64,000 nucleotides of DNA. Source: JAZKHT01 sp040385245. Its GTDB lineage: Bacteria > Pseudomonadota > Alphaproteobacteria > Rhodobacterales > Rhodobacteraceae. The translations under genes were made by a program, and so were the position numbers. The stretch is taken from positions 830,639-894,638 of the forward strand of contig JAZKHT010000001.1 of assembly GCA_040385245.1 (NCBI GenBank), read 5' to 3'. Positions within the stretch are counted from its first letter, which is position 1, and the number at the start of each line of letters is the position of its first letter. Shown one piece after another: positions 33,800-43,145 of the stretch. The notes below the pieces were generated by a model, which made no database searches, had not been told where the DNA came from, and saw only the letters and a list, made by a program, of their open reading frames with translations.

Positions 33800-35118
33800 A
33801 AAGCAATCCTCTTCTGTCTCGCGTGCTTTGCAATGGCAATCACGAAAGCAAAAGAAACGGCACCGTCAACAGACGCGAATGGCCAAGCTCGAAAATATAG
33901 AAAAAAGCAGCAACCTCCAAAAACAAATATTCTTGCAAATACCAGCATGTTCGCTTCTTGAAAGACATAGTTAAAGGAAACTCTCGCAAAAATAAATACC
34001 AGCCCCAGCATCACAAAAATGGAAAAGTGATAGTTGAAAAAAATGACGCTGTTGTCCAAAGTGTGACCGTACCAAATGGTAGGGTCGCCTTGCGAGGCCC
34101 GCTGGCCAATTCCATGTGGAATGAAGAATCGTTCAAAATTGAGCAAATTCTGTGCATATGTGACATATAGGTCATCCCCGGCAGAAACATGAGGAGCAAG
34201 CAACGTGTTCGCAGTTTTCGTCAGCAATTGAAACACAACATCGTGAGATACACCATTGCTTTCCAAAATGCGCGCTATTTCAAGCAGCATATTATAAAGA
34301 TTATGTGTGCCGAAGAAAGCATCCTGCACAGCAGGGGCGATCAGGATGAGACCAGCGATAATATTGAAGGAGAGTAAAAAATTCACAAGCGGTTGTCTTC
34401 TGGAGAGTAAGAAATTCAACATGATTCCCAAGATAAAAAACCCAAGGACCAAAAAGTTGATGCGGTAAGATGTGTGGGTCGCGATATAGACACCCGCGGC
34501 TATCGAAAAGACTACGCGGAAATCAATGCGATTTCCGATCTGAAGCATAGACCCGGCGCCAACAAGATAAATAGGAAAGAAAAACTTAGCGCTCTGCGCT
34601 GCCTCGCTTCGAAACGAGACATATCCGCTCTCGGATAAATAAATAAAGGTAAGCCATGTCAATAAAGAACAGAACATAGTGTTGAGAACAAAGGATCTGA
34701 GTCGCGAGAAACTCATTTCTCCAAACGTGACTATGGCAGCTACCAGTATAATCATCGCACGGAAATCTGGGTAAATATCCCAGAAAGTAAAACCGTTCAT
34801 CGCACCAATGAGGGCAAACGGAAGAAGCCCTACAAAGAACAGGGATGTTGTCATGCTTATTTTGCGCGCAAATGCGGCAGAAATGCTTCCGCGGAGAACT
34901 ATCGCGGCTATAGACATAAAAATAATAGGAATTTCAACAATGTATCCAAAGCTAAAAAGAAATAGTGTTTGCGAAACTGGGGAAAAGAGTAGAACGCCTA
35001 GCAAAACTGCGAGAATAACGTCACTCATTCCCTCACCATCCCGACCTTCAGCGGTCATAGAGTAATCTAGATCAGACGCGACTGATGGCATGGAGTGGAA
35101 GTTGTTATGCACCGTCAT
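33796..35118 (-). CDS. Wzy-like polysaccharide polymerase (multi-pass membrane)
   Basis: 440 residues, almost entirely hydrophobic, with about eleven membrane helices and a longer loop around 290-380 (HVSAGDDLYVTYAQNLLNFERF, TIWYGHTLDNSVIFFNYH). The layout fits Wzy polymerases, which have little sequence conservation. Its position between the sulfotransferase and glycosyltransferases supports the call. Base composition is more AT-rich than in the neighbouring nucleotide-sugar genes, which is common for wzx and wzy genes that move between strains. Confidence 0.75.
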   Translation of the reverse strand: MTVHNNFHSMPSVASDLDYSMTAEGRDGEGMSDVILAVLLGVLLFSPVSQTLFLFSFGYIVEIPIIFMSIAAIVLRGSISAAFARKISMTTSLFFVGLLPFALIGAMNGFTFWDIYPDFRAMIILVAAIVTFGEMSFSRLRSFVLNTMFCSLLTWLTFIYLSESGYVSFRSEAAQSAKFFFPIYLVGAGSMLQIGNRIDFRVVFSIAAGVYIATHTSYRINFLVLGFFILGIMLNFLLSRRQPLVNFLLSFNIIAGLILIAPAVQDAFFGTHNLYNMLLEIARILESNGVSHDVVFQLLTKTANTLLAPHVSAGDDLYVTYAQNLLNFERFFIPHGIGQRASQGDPTIWYGHTLDNSVIFFNYHFSIFVMLGLVFIFARVSFNYVFQEANMLVFARIFVFGGCCFFLYFRAWPFASVDGAVSFAFVIAIAKHARQKRIAL

Positions 35119-36104
35119 GCCTCGCTGTTATAAACCGGAGTATCCTGTGTAGTTGAATAGGCGCATCCAGGGAAGCAGGCAAGTATCTGGGAGACAGCGT
35201 TCAAGTCGACTGCAGTAACTTCTCTGCGCCAGCGGCCAATCATTGCGGAAACATCGCCTTCACGTATCGCTGCAATACCGTATTTGTCGCTCATACCGTT
35301 GACAGAAATCGATTCCTTGGTGAACATCGCCTTCATCTGTTGTGTAGTTTCCACCGAGCAAAATGCTTCTATCTGCTGAATTACCCTCTGCGGATTGACT
35401 ACCAACTCCTCATAATAGATCGTAGGAACCCCACTCATGGCTTGGGCGAAAAGGGGTAAATTTTCTAGGCACCATGAAAGAACATACCTTTCTAACTGGT
35501 TACCCGAGGCAAATACTCTCTCCAGTAATGTATTCTGCTCATCGGAAAGGATGCGGCTACGAAGTATGTGATGTGCGCGAAAATGTGCGATCTTGTCGCT
35601 CCAGCCATTGCGAGCACATGACAGAGCCTGAGGGATGGGGTGCCGGAAATACAAAATCACATCGAACTCCAAGTCCCTTAGCAATTTTGTGAGATAGTGC
35701 GCGTCAGTTGTCTTGAGCAACACTCTGTCAGATCTGAAATGAAAGTCAGGGCTCCAAAAGCGCCAAGGTTCGCGTACATGCAACCTGCCGTGCCTGATGT
35801 CTTCTACATATTTTATAAGCTCGGCCTCCTCTTGATTATCCGGATCAATGAACAGCCCCCCAGCTGGCCACGGCAGGTATTTCATCTGCGGCGATTCAGC
35901 GGAGTAGATCGAAAAAGGCTGATCAATACTTTTCAGCCCCGGCGATCGACCTAAGATTTGCATGAGGAGTGTCGAACCGCTTCGCCGAGAACCAACGAGA
36001 GCGATGTCACGCTTTATGGAATTTTTTCGGTGAGTATTAAGCACTTCAGCGACGCCCTGCCGGAACGCTGCTCTGAGAAGGGGAAAGAACATTGATTTCG
36101 TCAT
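35115..36104 (-). CDS. Sulfotransferase (PAPS-dependent type)
   Basis: 329 residues. The 5'-phosphosulfate loop is seen as VGSRRSGSTLLMQIL (about 37-51), followed by the second conserved block VILYFRHPIPQALSCARNGW, where Arg and Ser contact the 3'-phosphate. The family moves sulfate from PAPS to hydroxyls. In a polysaccharide operon it would sulfate the repeat unit or a lipid-linked intermediate. It begins 16 bases after the flippase stop and overlaps the polymerase gene by 4 bases. Confidence 0.83.
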   Translation of the reverse strand: MTKSMFFPLLRAAFRQGVAEVLNTHRKNSIKRDIALVGSRRSGSTLLMQILGRSPGLKSIDQPFSIYSAESPQMKYLPWPAGGLFIDPDNQEEAELIKYVEDIRHGRLHVREPWRFWSPDFHFRSDRVLLKTTDAHYLTKLLRDLEFDVILYFRHPIPQALSCARNGWSDKIAHFRAHHILRSRILSDEQNTLLERVFASGNQLERYVLSWCLENLPLFAQAMSGVPTIYYEELVVNPQRVIQQIEAFCSVETTQQMKAMFTKESISVNGMSDKYGIAAIREGDVSAMIGRWRREVTAVDLNAVSQILACFPGCAYSTTQDTPVYNSEA

Positions 36105-36120
36105 GTATAGCTCTGTTTTC

Positions 36121-37560
36121 CTACAACCATCTTTTGCGTAACAGGAAGAAGCCCGGAAACCCGATTAGAGCCAAATTTGCAGTCATTACAACTGTCAGTC
36201 CCAAGTGAGGCTGCATCTCCTGAACTCTGGAAAGGCTTAACCAAAGGTTGAGAGAGAGGCTTGCGATCAGGAAAGCTCCCAACCGGAGGAGCCGAATCTG
36301 GCTCAGGCATTTTCTGAGGTACCCATATTTCCGTTCCGATGCTGCAATGGTGAACAAAGCATCCCCAACCTGCCCCAAGGCGAAGATGGCTGTGAACAAG
36401 AGGATGCCCCCGCCCATTGCCATCGTCAGACTTCCAAAAGCCAGAACGGCAAGCAGCCTTGCGGTTACAGAAAGTGCGATGAGGCGAGCTTGCCCCGTAG
36501 CCTGCATCGACCAGTAGAATGGCACGGCGATCGCCACCCAGCTCATTGACCCGCAAAGCATCCGCAGCGCGCTGACGATTTCGTCGGTATCGCTGCCGAG
36601 CCAGACGATCAGGATCGTCTTCGCATGGATTGTGACGAACGCCATGACTGGGATGACCAAGACCAGTTGCGTGACCAAAGCGCCTCGCAGCATCTCCACC
36701 ACCCGCCGCTCGTCCCCGTTTCGGAGCGTCCAGGCGATGCCGGGCAACAGCACACGAAGCGCCTCGCTGATACTCTGGTTCATGACAACGGGAATGCGCA
36801 GGGCGATCGTGAAGATACCCAGTGACGCACTTCCCAGAAAGTGCGCCACAGCCAATTGCGACATCGGCTGAAAAGCACGTTGCGCGGCATTCTCAAGTCC
36901 GAAGTCCGAAACGAGGTGTCCCAGATCCATCCAGAACGCAGTCGGCGAATCCTGCCTGAGATCTTTACGCGCAAGCTGCCATGACAGCCCCAAGGCAGCC
37001 ATGTTGCCGATCAGCATTGCCGTGGCGAAGGCCAGTTCGGGATGGTTGGGAAAGCCTAGGATCAGCAGGACTGAGGCTAGGGATTGGACGATCACGCGCA
37101 GGATCGTCTGAACGTTGAACCAGTATTGTTCATGCTGGCCCATCCGGACGGCGCAATACCAGTTCGAACGGAGCTGCAGGATCGCCGCCGCAATCGTAAG
37201 GGAGAGAGCGGCAGCCAAGGGCTGTCTGAGAACTAGCGCCGCCCCGACCAAGCCCATGACGACAAGCAGCAGGAGGTTGGACCATCGGCCTAACAGCCTG
37301 AGAAATGGAAGACCCGAAGCCACGCCCGCCTTCCCTATCTTATAGGTCAAGGCGTTCGTCATGCCAAGATCCAGGATCAGCGCATTCATCAAGACGGCAC
37401 TTATAAAGGCCCAAGTCCCGACAAAATCCAGCCCACCCACTCGCGCTAGGAAGCCGATCAGCAGAACGTTCATCACCGCATTGGTCGCAAAGGCTAAGAT
37501 GACCACGAAACGGGTCCGGAGCAAATTGCTTTCCACCTTCGCGGCGATATCGATCTTCAT
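36121..37560 (-). CDS. Wzx-type polysaccharide flippase (MOP superfamily)
   Basis: 479 residues with about twelve to fourteen membrane helices and the usual arrangement of oligosaccharide flippases (LGMTNALTYKIGKA early, LGIFTIALRIPVVMNQSISEALR in the middle). It moves lipid-linked repeat units to the periplasmic face. It is the first gene of the five-gene run ending at 31617. A 230-base gap separates it from fcl upstream and may hold the promoter. Confidence 0.85.
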   Translation of the reverse strand: MKIDIAAKVESNLLRTRFVVILAFATNAVMNVLLIGFLARVGGLDFVGTWAFISAVLMNALILDLGMTNALTYKIGKAGVASGLPFLRLLGRWSNLLLLVVMGLVGAALVLRQPLAAALSLTIAAAILQLRSNWYCAVRMGQHEQYWFNVQTILRVIVQSLASVLLILGFPNHPELAFATAMLIGNMAALGLSWQLARKDLRQDSPTAFWMDLGHLVSDFGLENAAQRAFQPMSQLAVAHFLGSASLGIFTIALRIPVVMNQSISEALRVLLPGIAWTLRNGDERRVVEMLRGALVTQLVLVIPVMAFVTIHAKTILIVWLGSDTDEIVSALRMLCGSMSWVAIAVPFYWSMQATGQARLIALSVTARLLAVLAFGSLTMAMGGGILLFTAIFALGQVGDALFTIAASERKYGYLRKCLSQIRLLRLGAFLIASLSLNLWLSLSRVQEMQPHLGLTVVMTANLALIGFPGFFLLRKRWL

Positions 37561-37790
37561 TACTCTTTGCTAACTATGATTGCTTCGGGCGAGGCTAAGC
37601 TTCGCGATTTATATGGGAAACAATCCGGACGCATCGGACTTACCTCAGGCACGGTGGATAAAAACGTATTCGAGCTCCTGTTGAACCATTACCCCATGCA
37701 AAAACCCAAGGATTCTGCCGCGAGCGGGCGATGATGATTTGCCGGTGACGAGCGGACGCTTCATTAGCAGGTGGAGGCACGGGCCACCGT

Positions 37791-38759
37791 TCACTCGCGC
37801 ACCTCGGATGTGGCGAGGAACCAGCGATAGGTGTCCGCAAGGCCTTGCTCCAGACCGATGCTCGCCGTCCATCCCATGCGGGTCAGCCGGCTGACATCCA
37901 TTAGCTTGCGCAAGGCGCCGTCGGGCTGGTCGGGATCGGTGGTGATGCAGCCTGTGAAACCTGTCAACGAAGCGATCATCTGAGCCAGTTCGAGGATCGA
38001 GACATCCGTGCCGGTGCCCACGTTAATATGGCTCAACATCGGTAGGGTATTGGCGTCATAGGTCGCCCTGTCCAGATCCAGCACAAATAGACTCGCTTGC
38101 GCCATGTCGTCCACATGTAGGAACTCGCGCCTTGGCTTACCGCTGCCCCAGATTCTCACCTCTGGCGCGCCGCTTGCCACCGCCTCATGAAAGCGCCGCA
38201 GCAGGGCGGGCATCACATGGCTGTTGGTTGGGTGGAAATTGTCGCCCGGACCATAAAGGTTCGTTGGCATCACCGACCGGTAATCGGTGCCGTGCTGACG
38301 GTTATAGCTTTCGCACAGCTTGATCCCTGCGATCTTTGCCACAGCATAAGGCTCATTCGTAGGTTCAAGCATGCCGGTCAACAGCGCGTCTTCTGCCATG
38401 GGCTGCGGTGCATTCTTCGGATAAATGCAGGACGACCCCAGTTGCAGCAGCTGCCGCACGCCGGCCGCAAAAGACTGATGGATCACGTTGCATTCGATCA
38501 TCAGGTTTTCATAAATGAAGTCGGCAGGATAACTATTGTTCGCCAGTATCCCGCCAACCTTGGCCGCCGCGAGGATCACCACATCGGGCCTTTCCTGCTG
38601 CAGGAAAGCACGCACAGCCTGCTGGTCAGTCAGGTCAAGCTCAGAACTCGGCTTGGTGACAAGCACCAGATCTTCCCCGGCCGCCCGACGCGCTTGCAGG
38701 CGACGCAGGATCGCGCTTCCAACCATGCCCCCGTGTCCGGCAATGTAGATGCGGGTCAT
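37791..38759 (-). CDS. fcl: GDP-L-fucose synthase
   Basis: 322 residues, standard length. A short-chain dehydrogenase/epimerase that turns GDP-4-keto-6-deoxymannose into GDP-L-fucose with NADPH. The N-terminal GHGGMVGSAI Rossmann motif is present. The SSCIYPKNAPQPMAED segment and YAVAKIAGIKLCESYNRQ hold the catalytic Ser, Tyr and Lys, and NLYGPGDNFHP and WGSGKPRREFLHVDD are characteristic. It starts one base after the gmd stop. Confidence 0.95.
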   Translation of the reverse strand: MTRIYIAGHGGMVGSAILRRLQARRAAGEDLVLVTKPSSELDLTDQQAVRAFLQQERPDVVILAAAKVGGILANNSYPADFIYENLMIECNVIHQSFAAGVRQLLQLGSSCIYPKNAPQPMAEDALLTGMLEPTNEPYAVAKIAGIKLCESYNRQHGTDYRSVMPTNLYGPGDNFHPTNSHVMPALLRRFHEAVASGAPEVRIWGSGKPRREFLHVDDMAQASLFVLDLDRATYDANTLPMLSHINVGTGTDVSILELAQMIASLTGFTGCITTDPDQPDGALRKLMDVSRLTRMGWTASIGLEQGLADTYRWFLATSEVRE

Positions 38760-38760
38760 C

Positions 38761-39879
38761 TCAGCCTTCCAGCGCGACGGGCACGCTCAGGCCATGCACC
38801 TTCAGAAGGGCGGAGCGCCGGGCGGCTTTCAAATCTTCTGCAACCATTTCGGTGCACATCTCCTGTGCGGTGATTTCCGGCGTCCAGCCCAGTCTTTCTT
38901 TGGCGCGCGACGGATCGCCCAGCAGCGTTTCTACTTCTGCGGGGCGGAAATAGCGCGGATCGATGCGCATCACGACATCGCCAATTTTCAGGGATGGCGC
39001 GTTTTCGCCCTCGATAGCGGCGACGGTCGCGATTTCATCGACACCCGATCCGCTGAACTCCAGCGTGAGCCCCAGTTCGTGCGCTGTCCATTGAATGAAC
39101 TCGCGAACTGAATATTGCAGGCCCGTCGCGATCACGAAATCTTCCGGATGATCCTGCTGCAGCATCATCCACTGCATGCGGACGTAGTCCTTTGCATGGC
39201 CCCAATCGCGCAGGGAATCTATGTTGCCCATATAGAGGCAAGGCTCGAGCCCGGTTGCGATGTTTGCCATGCCGCGAGTGATCTTCCGCGTCACGAACGT
39301 TTCGCCACGCCGCGGACTTTCGTGGTTAAACAAGATTCCGTTGCAGGCAAAGATTCCGTAGCTTTCGCGATAATTCACCGAGATCCAGTAGGCATAAAGC
39401 TTCGCCACCGCATAGGGTGAACGCGGATAGAACGGTGTGGTTTCGCGCTGCGGACTTTCCTGTACTAGTCCGTAAAGTTCCGAGGTGGACGCCTGGTAGA
39501 AGCGCGTCTTCTTCTCAAGCCCGAGGAAGCGGATCGCCTCCAGCAGGCGCAGGGTTCCCAGCGCATCGACATCAGCGGTATATTCGGGAGCCTCAAAGCT
39601 CACGGCGACATGCGATTGCGCCCCCAGATTATAGACTTCGTCGGGTTCAATGTCCCGAAGCAGCCGCGTCAGATTGGAACTATCGGTCAGATCGCCGTAA
39701 TGCAGCTTCAGCCGCGTCTTGTTGTGATGCGGATCTTCGTAGATGTGATCGATACGCTGTGTGTTGAACTGAGAAGCACGGCGCTTGATGCCGTGAACTT
39801 CATATCCCTTGTCCAGCAGCAGTTCTGCCAGATACGATCCGTCTTGTCCGGTGATGCCAGTAATCAGCGCTCTTTTCAC
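38761..39879 (-). CDS. gmd: GDP-mannose 4,6-dehydratase
   Basis: 372 residues. It converts GDP-mannose to GDP-4-keto-6-deoxymannose, the first committed step to GDP-fucose or rhamnose. ITGITGQDGSYLAELLL (NADP-binding), the YQASTSELYGLVQE block, YPRSPYAVAKLYAYW (Tyr-x3-Lys) and NHESPRRGETFVTRKI are all typical. It overlaps the GT4 gene upstream by 4 bases and is followed directly by fcl. Confidence 0.96.
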   Translation of the reverse strand: MKRALITGITGQDGSYLAELLLDKGYEVHGIKRRASQFNTQRIDHIYEDPHHNKTRLKLHYGDLTDSSNLTRLLRDIEPDEVYNLGAQSHVAVSFEAPEYTADVDALGTLRLLEAIRFLGLEKKTRFYQASTSELYGLVQESPQRETTPFYPRSPYAVAKLYAYWISVNYRESYGIFACNGILFNHESPRRGETFVTRKITRGMANIATGLEPCLYMGNIDSLRDWGHAKDYVRMQWMMLQQDHPEDFVIATGLQYSVREFIQWTAHELGLTLEFSGSGVDEIATVAAIEGENAPSLKIGDVVMRIDPRYFRPAEVETLLGDPSRAKERLGWTPEITAQEMCTEMVAEDLKAARRSALLKVHGLSVPVALEG

Positions 39880-41150
39880 AAGGTCCTCACTCGAGTTGCA
39901 GATTGGCAGCAGCCATACCTGATCAAGGCGGCTGTCTGCACGCTGTGGGCCGCCATGACTGAGGTCAGCAGCTTTTCGAATGTGTTGGTCACATGGGCCA
40001 GCGAGAAATTACGCTCTGCATAATCCCGCCCCGCCTGGCCCATCCGGCGGGAGGTGGTTTCGTCGGAAAGCAAGGATTGCACGGCGCTGACAAAGCCCAT
40101 CTTGTCATCTGGAGCGACGACAAGCCCGGCCCCCGCTTGCTGTATGATGCGGGCGGCGAGGTTGTCGCCTTGCGCGGCAAGAACGATCGGGCGACCGGCG
40201 CAAAGGTAGCTGAGAACCTTTGACGGCACAGAGAATTCGCCTGCTTCCGCTTCAATTACTGCAACAAGCACATCGGCCGAGGCTAGCACTTGCGGCAAAT
40301 CGGCAAAGAGCTGCAGAGGCATGACTTTCAAATTGGGCAGATCAGCGCTGCGCTTGGCCAGTTGCTCGGCGCCGACACCAAAGCCCACCACGATAACATC
40401 CAGATCATCCCTAGCGTTTTCCGCTAGTTGTGCCAGAAAATCGGGGTTGTGCTTGTTGGCAAGGGTGCCCGAATAGACCACCCGCCTAGCCTTTGTTAGG
40501 CCTGTCCGTGCGGCCCAGTCGTTGTCACGCGGCAGAAGCGGAATTTTGTCGATCACCCCCCAGTTCGGGATGACGCTTACCCGATCGCGCGGAATGCCCC
40601 AGCGATCGGTCACCTCTAGGAACGCGTCGGTGATATGGATTACATGGGCCGCGTTTCGCATTTGGCGGCGCTCCAGAAAGGTGTAATAGGCACCGATTAA
40701 TTGGCCCAGCCCGGGAAGTTTCCTCGACAGGATGCGCGTGGCCGCTATCGAATAGAAATCCTGACACCAGTATAGGAATGGCGTCCCGATCTGCGCGCAG
40801 GCCCGTACCAGAAATTCCTGACATTCGGTAGGCGCGTTGCCGGACAGCACGATGTCGGGCCTGATCTGCGCTACCAGTGCCGCAAGCAGTTTGCCGTAAG
40901 CGATGTCGCCCTGTCGGCGTTGGAAAAGGTTCGATTTCGAATACGCACTGTCGATGGCCAGTGGTAGCCAAGCCATTGTATCAGGATCATCCGCCAGCCG
41001 GGTGTTATGGCCCTTGGGCCCCTCGTCGCCTGCAAAATAGATATAAGTGACGCGCCAGCCCCGACCCGCAAGAGCACGGGCGAATTCCGATGTGAAGGGA
41101 TGACCCGCGTAATCATGGACAATTACATGGGGAACACTGGTCTCACTCAT
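39876..41150 (-). CDS. GT4-family glycosyltransferase (WcaI/fucosyltransferase-like)
   Basis: About 424 residues from the ATG at 41150 (AAGG 9 bases upstream); the frame is open further. The N-terminal HVIVHDYAGHPFTSEFARALAGRG resembles the acceptor domain of colanic-acid WcaI-type enzymes. The C-terminal half has RRVVYSGTLANKHNPDFLAQL and SADVLVAVIEAEAGEFSVPSKVLSYLCAGRPIV, the E-x7-E-like donor site. It is co-transcribed with gmd and fcl, so fucose is a reasonable donor guess only. Confidence 0.87.
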   Translation of the reverse strand: MSETSVPHVIVHDYAGHPFTSEFARALAGRGWRVTYIYFAGDEGPKGHNTRLADDPDTMAWLPLAIDSAYSKSNLFQRRQGDIAYGKLLAALVAQIRPDIVLSGNAPTECQEFLVRACAQIGTPFLYWCQDFYSIAATRILSRKLPGLGQLIGAYYTFLERRQMRNAAHVIHITDAFLEVTDRWGIPRDRVSVIPNWGVIDKIPLLPRDNDWAARTGLTKARRVVYSGTLANKHNPDFLAQLAENARDDLDVIVVGFGVGAEQLAKRSADLPNLKVMPLQLFADLPQVLASADVLVAVIEAEAGEFSVPSKVLSYLCAGRPIVLAAQGDNLAARIIQQAGAGLVVAPDDKMGFVSAVQSLLSDETTSRRMGQAGRDYAERNFSLAHVTNTFEKLLTSVMAAHSVQTAALIRYGCCQSATRVRTL

Positions 41151-41341
41151 CTGGCGCACCTTCAGTTGTATCGCGTCGACAGCCACTCGTTCTTGCCTGC
41201 GACCGGGTGGCAAGTGCCGCGGAAAAGATCAAGGCCCGGGCAGTATTGTAGCACTCCGGTGCCATGACCGGATCGTGTGTCGGGCGAGCCATCATTCCGA
41301 ACGGCCGGCTTGTGCCGTTTCTGGCCATAATTTGCCCGCTT

Positions 41342-42784
41342 TCACCCTTTGGCTCCCTGACCGCGGGCATAGATATCCTCATAACGGACAATGTCATCTT
41401 CGCCTAAATAGATGCCTGTCTGCACCTCAATCAGCACCATAGGCACCTTGCCAGGATTTTCCATTCGGTGCACCGCGCCCAGAGGGATATAAACGGATTG
41501 ATTCTCAGTCAGAAGCTTAACAGTATCATTCATTGTGACCTGAGCGGTGCCCGACACCACTATCCAGTGTTCCGCCCGATGCATGTGACTCTGGAGACTC
41601 AGGATGCCCCCAGGCTTCACAACGATGCGTTTCACCTGAAATCTCTCCGAAAGAGCGAGTGTTTCGAACCAACCCCAGGGGCGGTGATCGCGCGGCAATG
41701 AGTCTGCTTGCCGCACGCCACGCGCTTTCAGCGCCGACACCGCCAAACGGACCTCTTGCGTACGGGTCCGGTCAGCCACAAGCACCGCATCGCCCATGGC
41801 CACGGCGACAATTCCGTCCAGACCGATGCCTACGATTTCGACACCGTCGTGATCCGAACGAAGCAGGCTATTCCGGCAATCAATCGCTGTAGCCGCGCCG
41901 CCCAGAGACACGCCTTGAGCATCAGATCCCATCTGCTGGGCCACGGATTCCCAGTCTCCAAGATCCGACCAACCTGCGGCAAAGGGAACAACCACCAGGT
42001 TCTCGGCGCATTCCATGACCGCATAATCAATAGAGATGGCTTCTGCTCTGGCCCAATCTTCTGGATCGAGGCGCAAGAACCCCAAATCAGCGCGTGCCTT
42101 GGTCACTGCGGAGGCCACAGGTTCCACGATGTCAGGCGATTTAGCTTGAAAGGCGCGAAGGATCGTGTCCGCTCTGAAGAGGAAAATGCCCGCGTTCCAA
42201 AGGTAATTGCCCTCTGCCTTCATGGTTGCCGCGCGCCCCGCATCCGGCTTTTCAACGAATCTCGTCAAGGGGATCGGAGTATCAGCTTGGGCTGGCGCTG
42301 ACAGCTCCAGCCAGCCATAGCCGGTTTCGGCACGCGTTGGATGGATGCCGAAGGTGACGATGCTGCCAGCACGCGCGGAGGAAACGCCAGCTGTCACGGC
42401 TTTGCGAAAAGCGGCAACATCCGAAATCACATGGTCCGATGGCACAACCAGCAGCAATGCCTCCGGATTGCTGGCCAACACGTGGAGGGCGGCCGCCAAA
42501 ATGGCCGGGGCAGTATTCTTCCCTTCTGGTTCAATCAAAATTGCGCCCGGATCAACTGCTGCTGCCAGAAGTTGTTCGGCGACGATGAAGCGATAATCGG
42601 CAGCTGTCACGATGATGGGCGGGGCATATCCTTGCCCCGATACTCGCTTTGCAGATGCCTGGAACAGGCTTTCGTCGCCCAGAAGTCGTGCGAACTGCTT
42701 TGGAAAGCTCTTGCGTGAAAGCGGCCAAAGACGAGTTCCAGAGCCGCCGCAAAGTATGATGGGTACAATCGCCAGATCGTTCAA
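41342..42784 (-). CDS. manC: Mannose-1-phosphate guanylyltransferase / mannose-6-phosphate isomerase
   Basis: 480 residues from a TTG at 42784, preferred because AGGAG lies 8 bases upstream and the product then begins LNDLAIVPIILCGGSG as in the family. It has an N-terminal GMP transferase domain (CGGSGTRLWPLSRKSFPKQF, VVPSDH, FVEKPDAG) and a C-terminal type II phosphomannose isomerase cupin (VKRIVVKPGGILSLQSHMHR, HWIVVSGTAQV, YIPLGAVHRMENPG). It makes GDP-mannose from Man-1-P and GTP and can supply Man-6-P from Fru-6-P. Confidence 0.94.
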   Translation of the reverse strand: MNDLAIVPIILCGGSGTRLWPLSRKSFPKQFARLLGDESLFQASAKRVSGQGYAPPIIVTAADYRFIVAEQLLAAAVDPGAILIEPEGKNTAPAILAAALHVLASNPEALLLVVPSDHVISDVAAFRKAVTAGVSSARAGSIVTFGIHPTRAETGYGWLELSAPAQADTPIPLTRFVEKPDAGRAATMKAEGNYLWNAGIFLFRADTILRAFQAKSPDIVEPVASAVTKARADLGFLRLDPEDWARAEAISIDYAVMECAENLVVVPFAAGWSDLGDWESVAQQMGSDAQGVSLGGAATAIDCRNSLLRSDHDGVEIVGIGLDGIVAVAMGDAVLVADRTRTQEVRLAVSALKARGVRQADSLPRDHRPWGWFETLALSERFQVKRIVVKPGGILSLQSHMHRAEHWIVVSGTAQVTMNDTVKLLTENQSVYIPLGAVHRMENPGKVPMVLIEVQTGIYLGEDDIVRYEDIYARGQGAKG

Positions 42785-43145
42785 GCGGTAGTCTCCTATG
42801 CAAGCACAGGGGCTGGTGCGACGCCCCAAATCAGCAGATCAATTCCCTCTGCTTTCTACCCTAACGAGCGGAATGCGCAACGGAGGACGCCACGGACTTC
42901 GCCCGTCGTTGAGCCGTCTAGCGGAGGGGCGTGCCAAACCGGCGTTCGATCCGTTTGACGATGAAGAAATGCGCATTTTCCAGCTGCGCTGTGACAACAC
43001 GGAATTAGCCACCATCCGAACAGCCCTGCAATCTGCGCTGGCCGCCTGCTTGAACGACATGGCGCAAAGGGTAGGCGTCAGCCGCGTTCGCTCAGTTGTT
43101 TTGAGATGGCGTGCCGCGGGGCAGGGGCCCATCACCGCCTCGGCG
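42785..43145. other. Intergenic region between manB and manC
   Basis: 361 bases with no supported gene. Open frames on both strands have unconvincing composition. The left end carries the AGGAG site for the TTG start of manC. A manC promoter may lie here. Confidence 0.4.

Noticed and set aside
36101..36556. 151-codon minus-strand frame overlapping the end of the flippase gene
   Set aside because: Its translation is a shadow in another frame of the wzx gene; no domain and poor composition.
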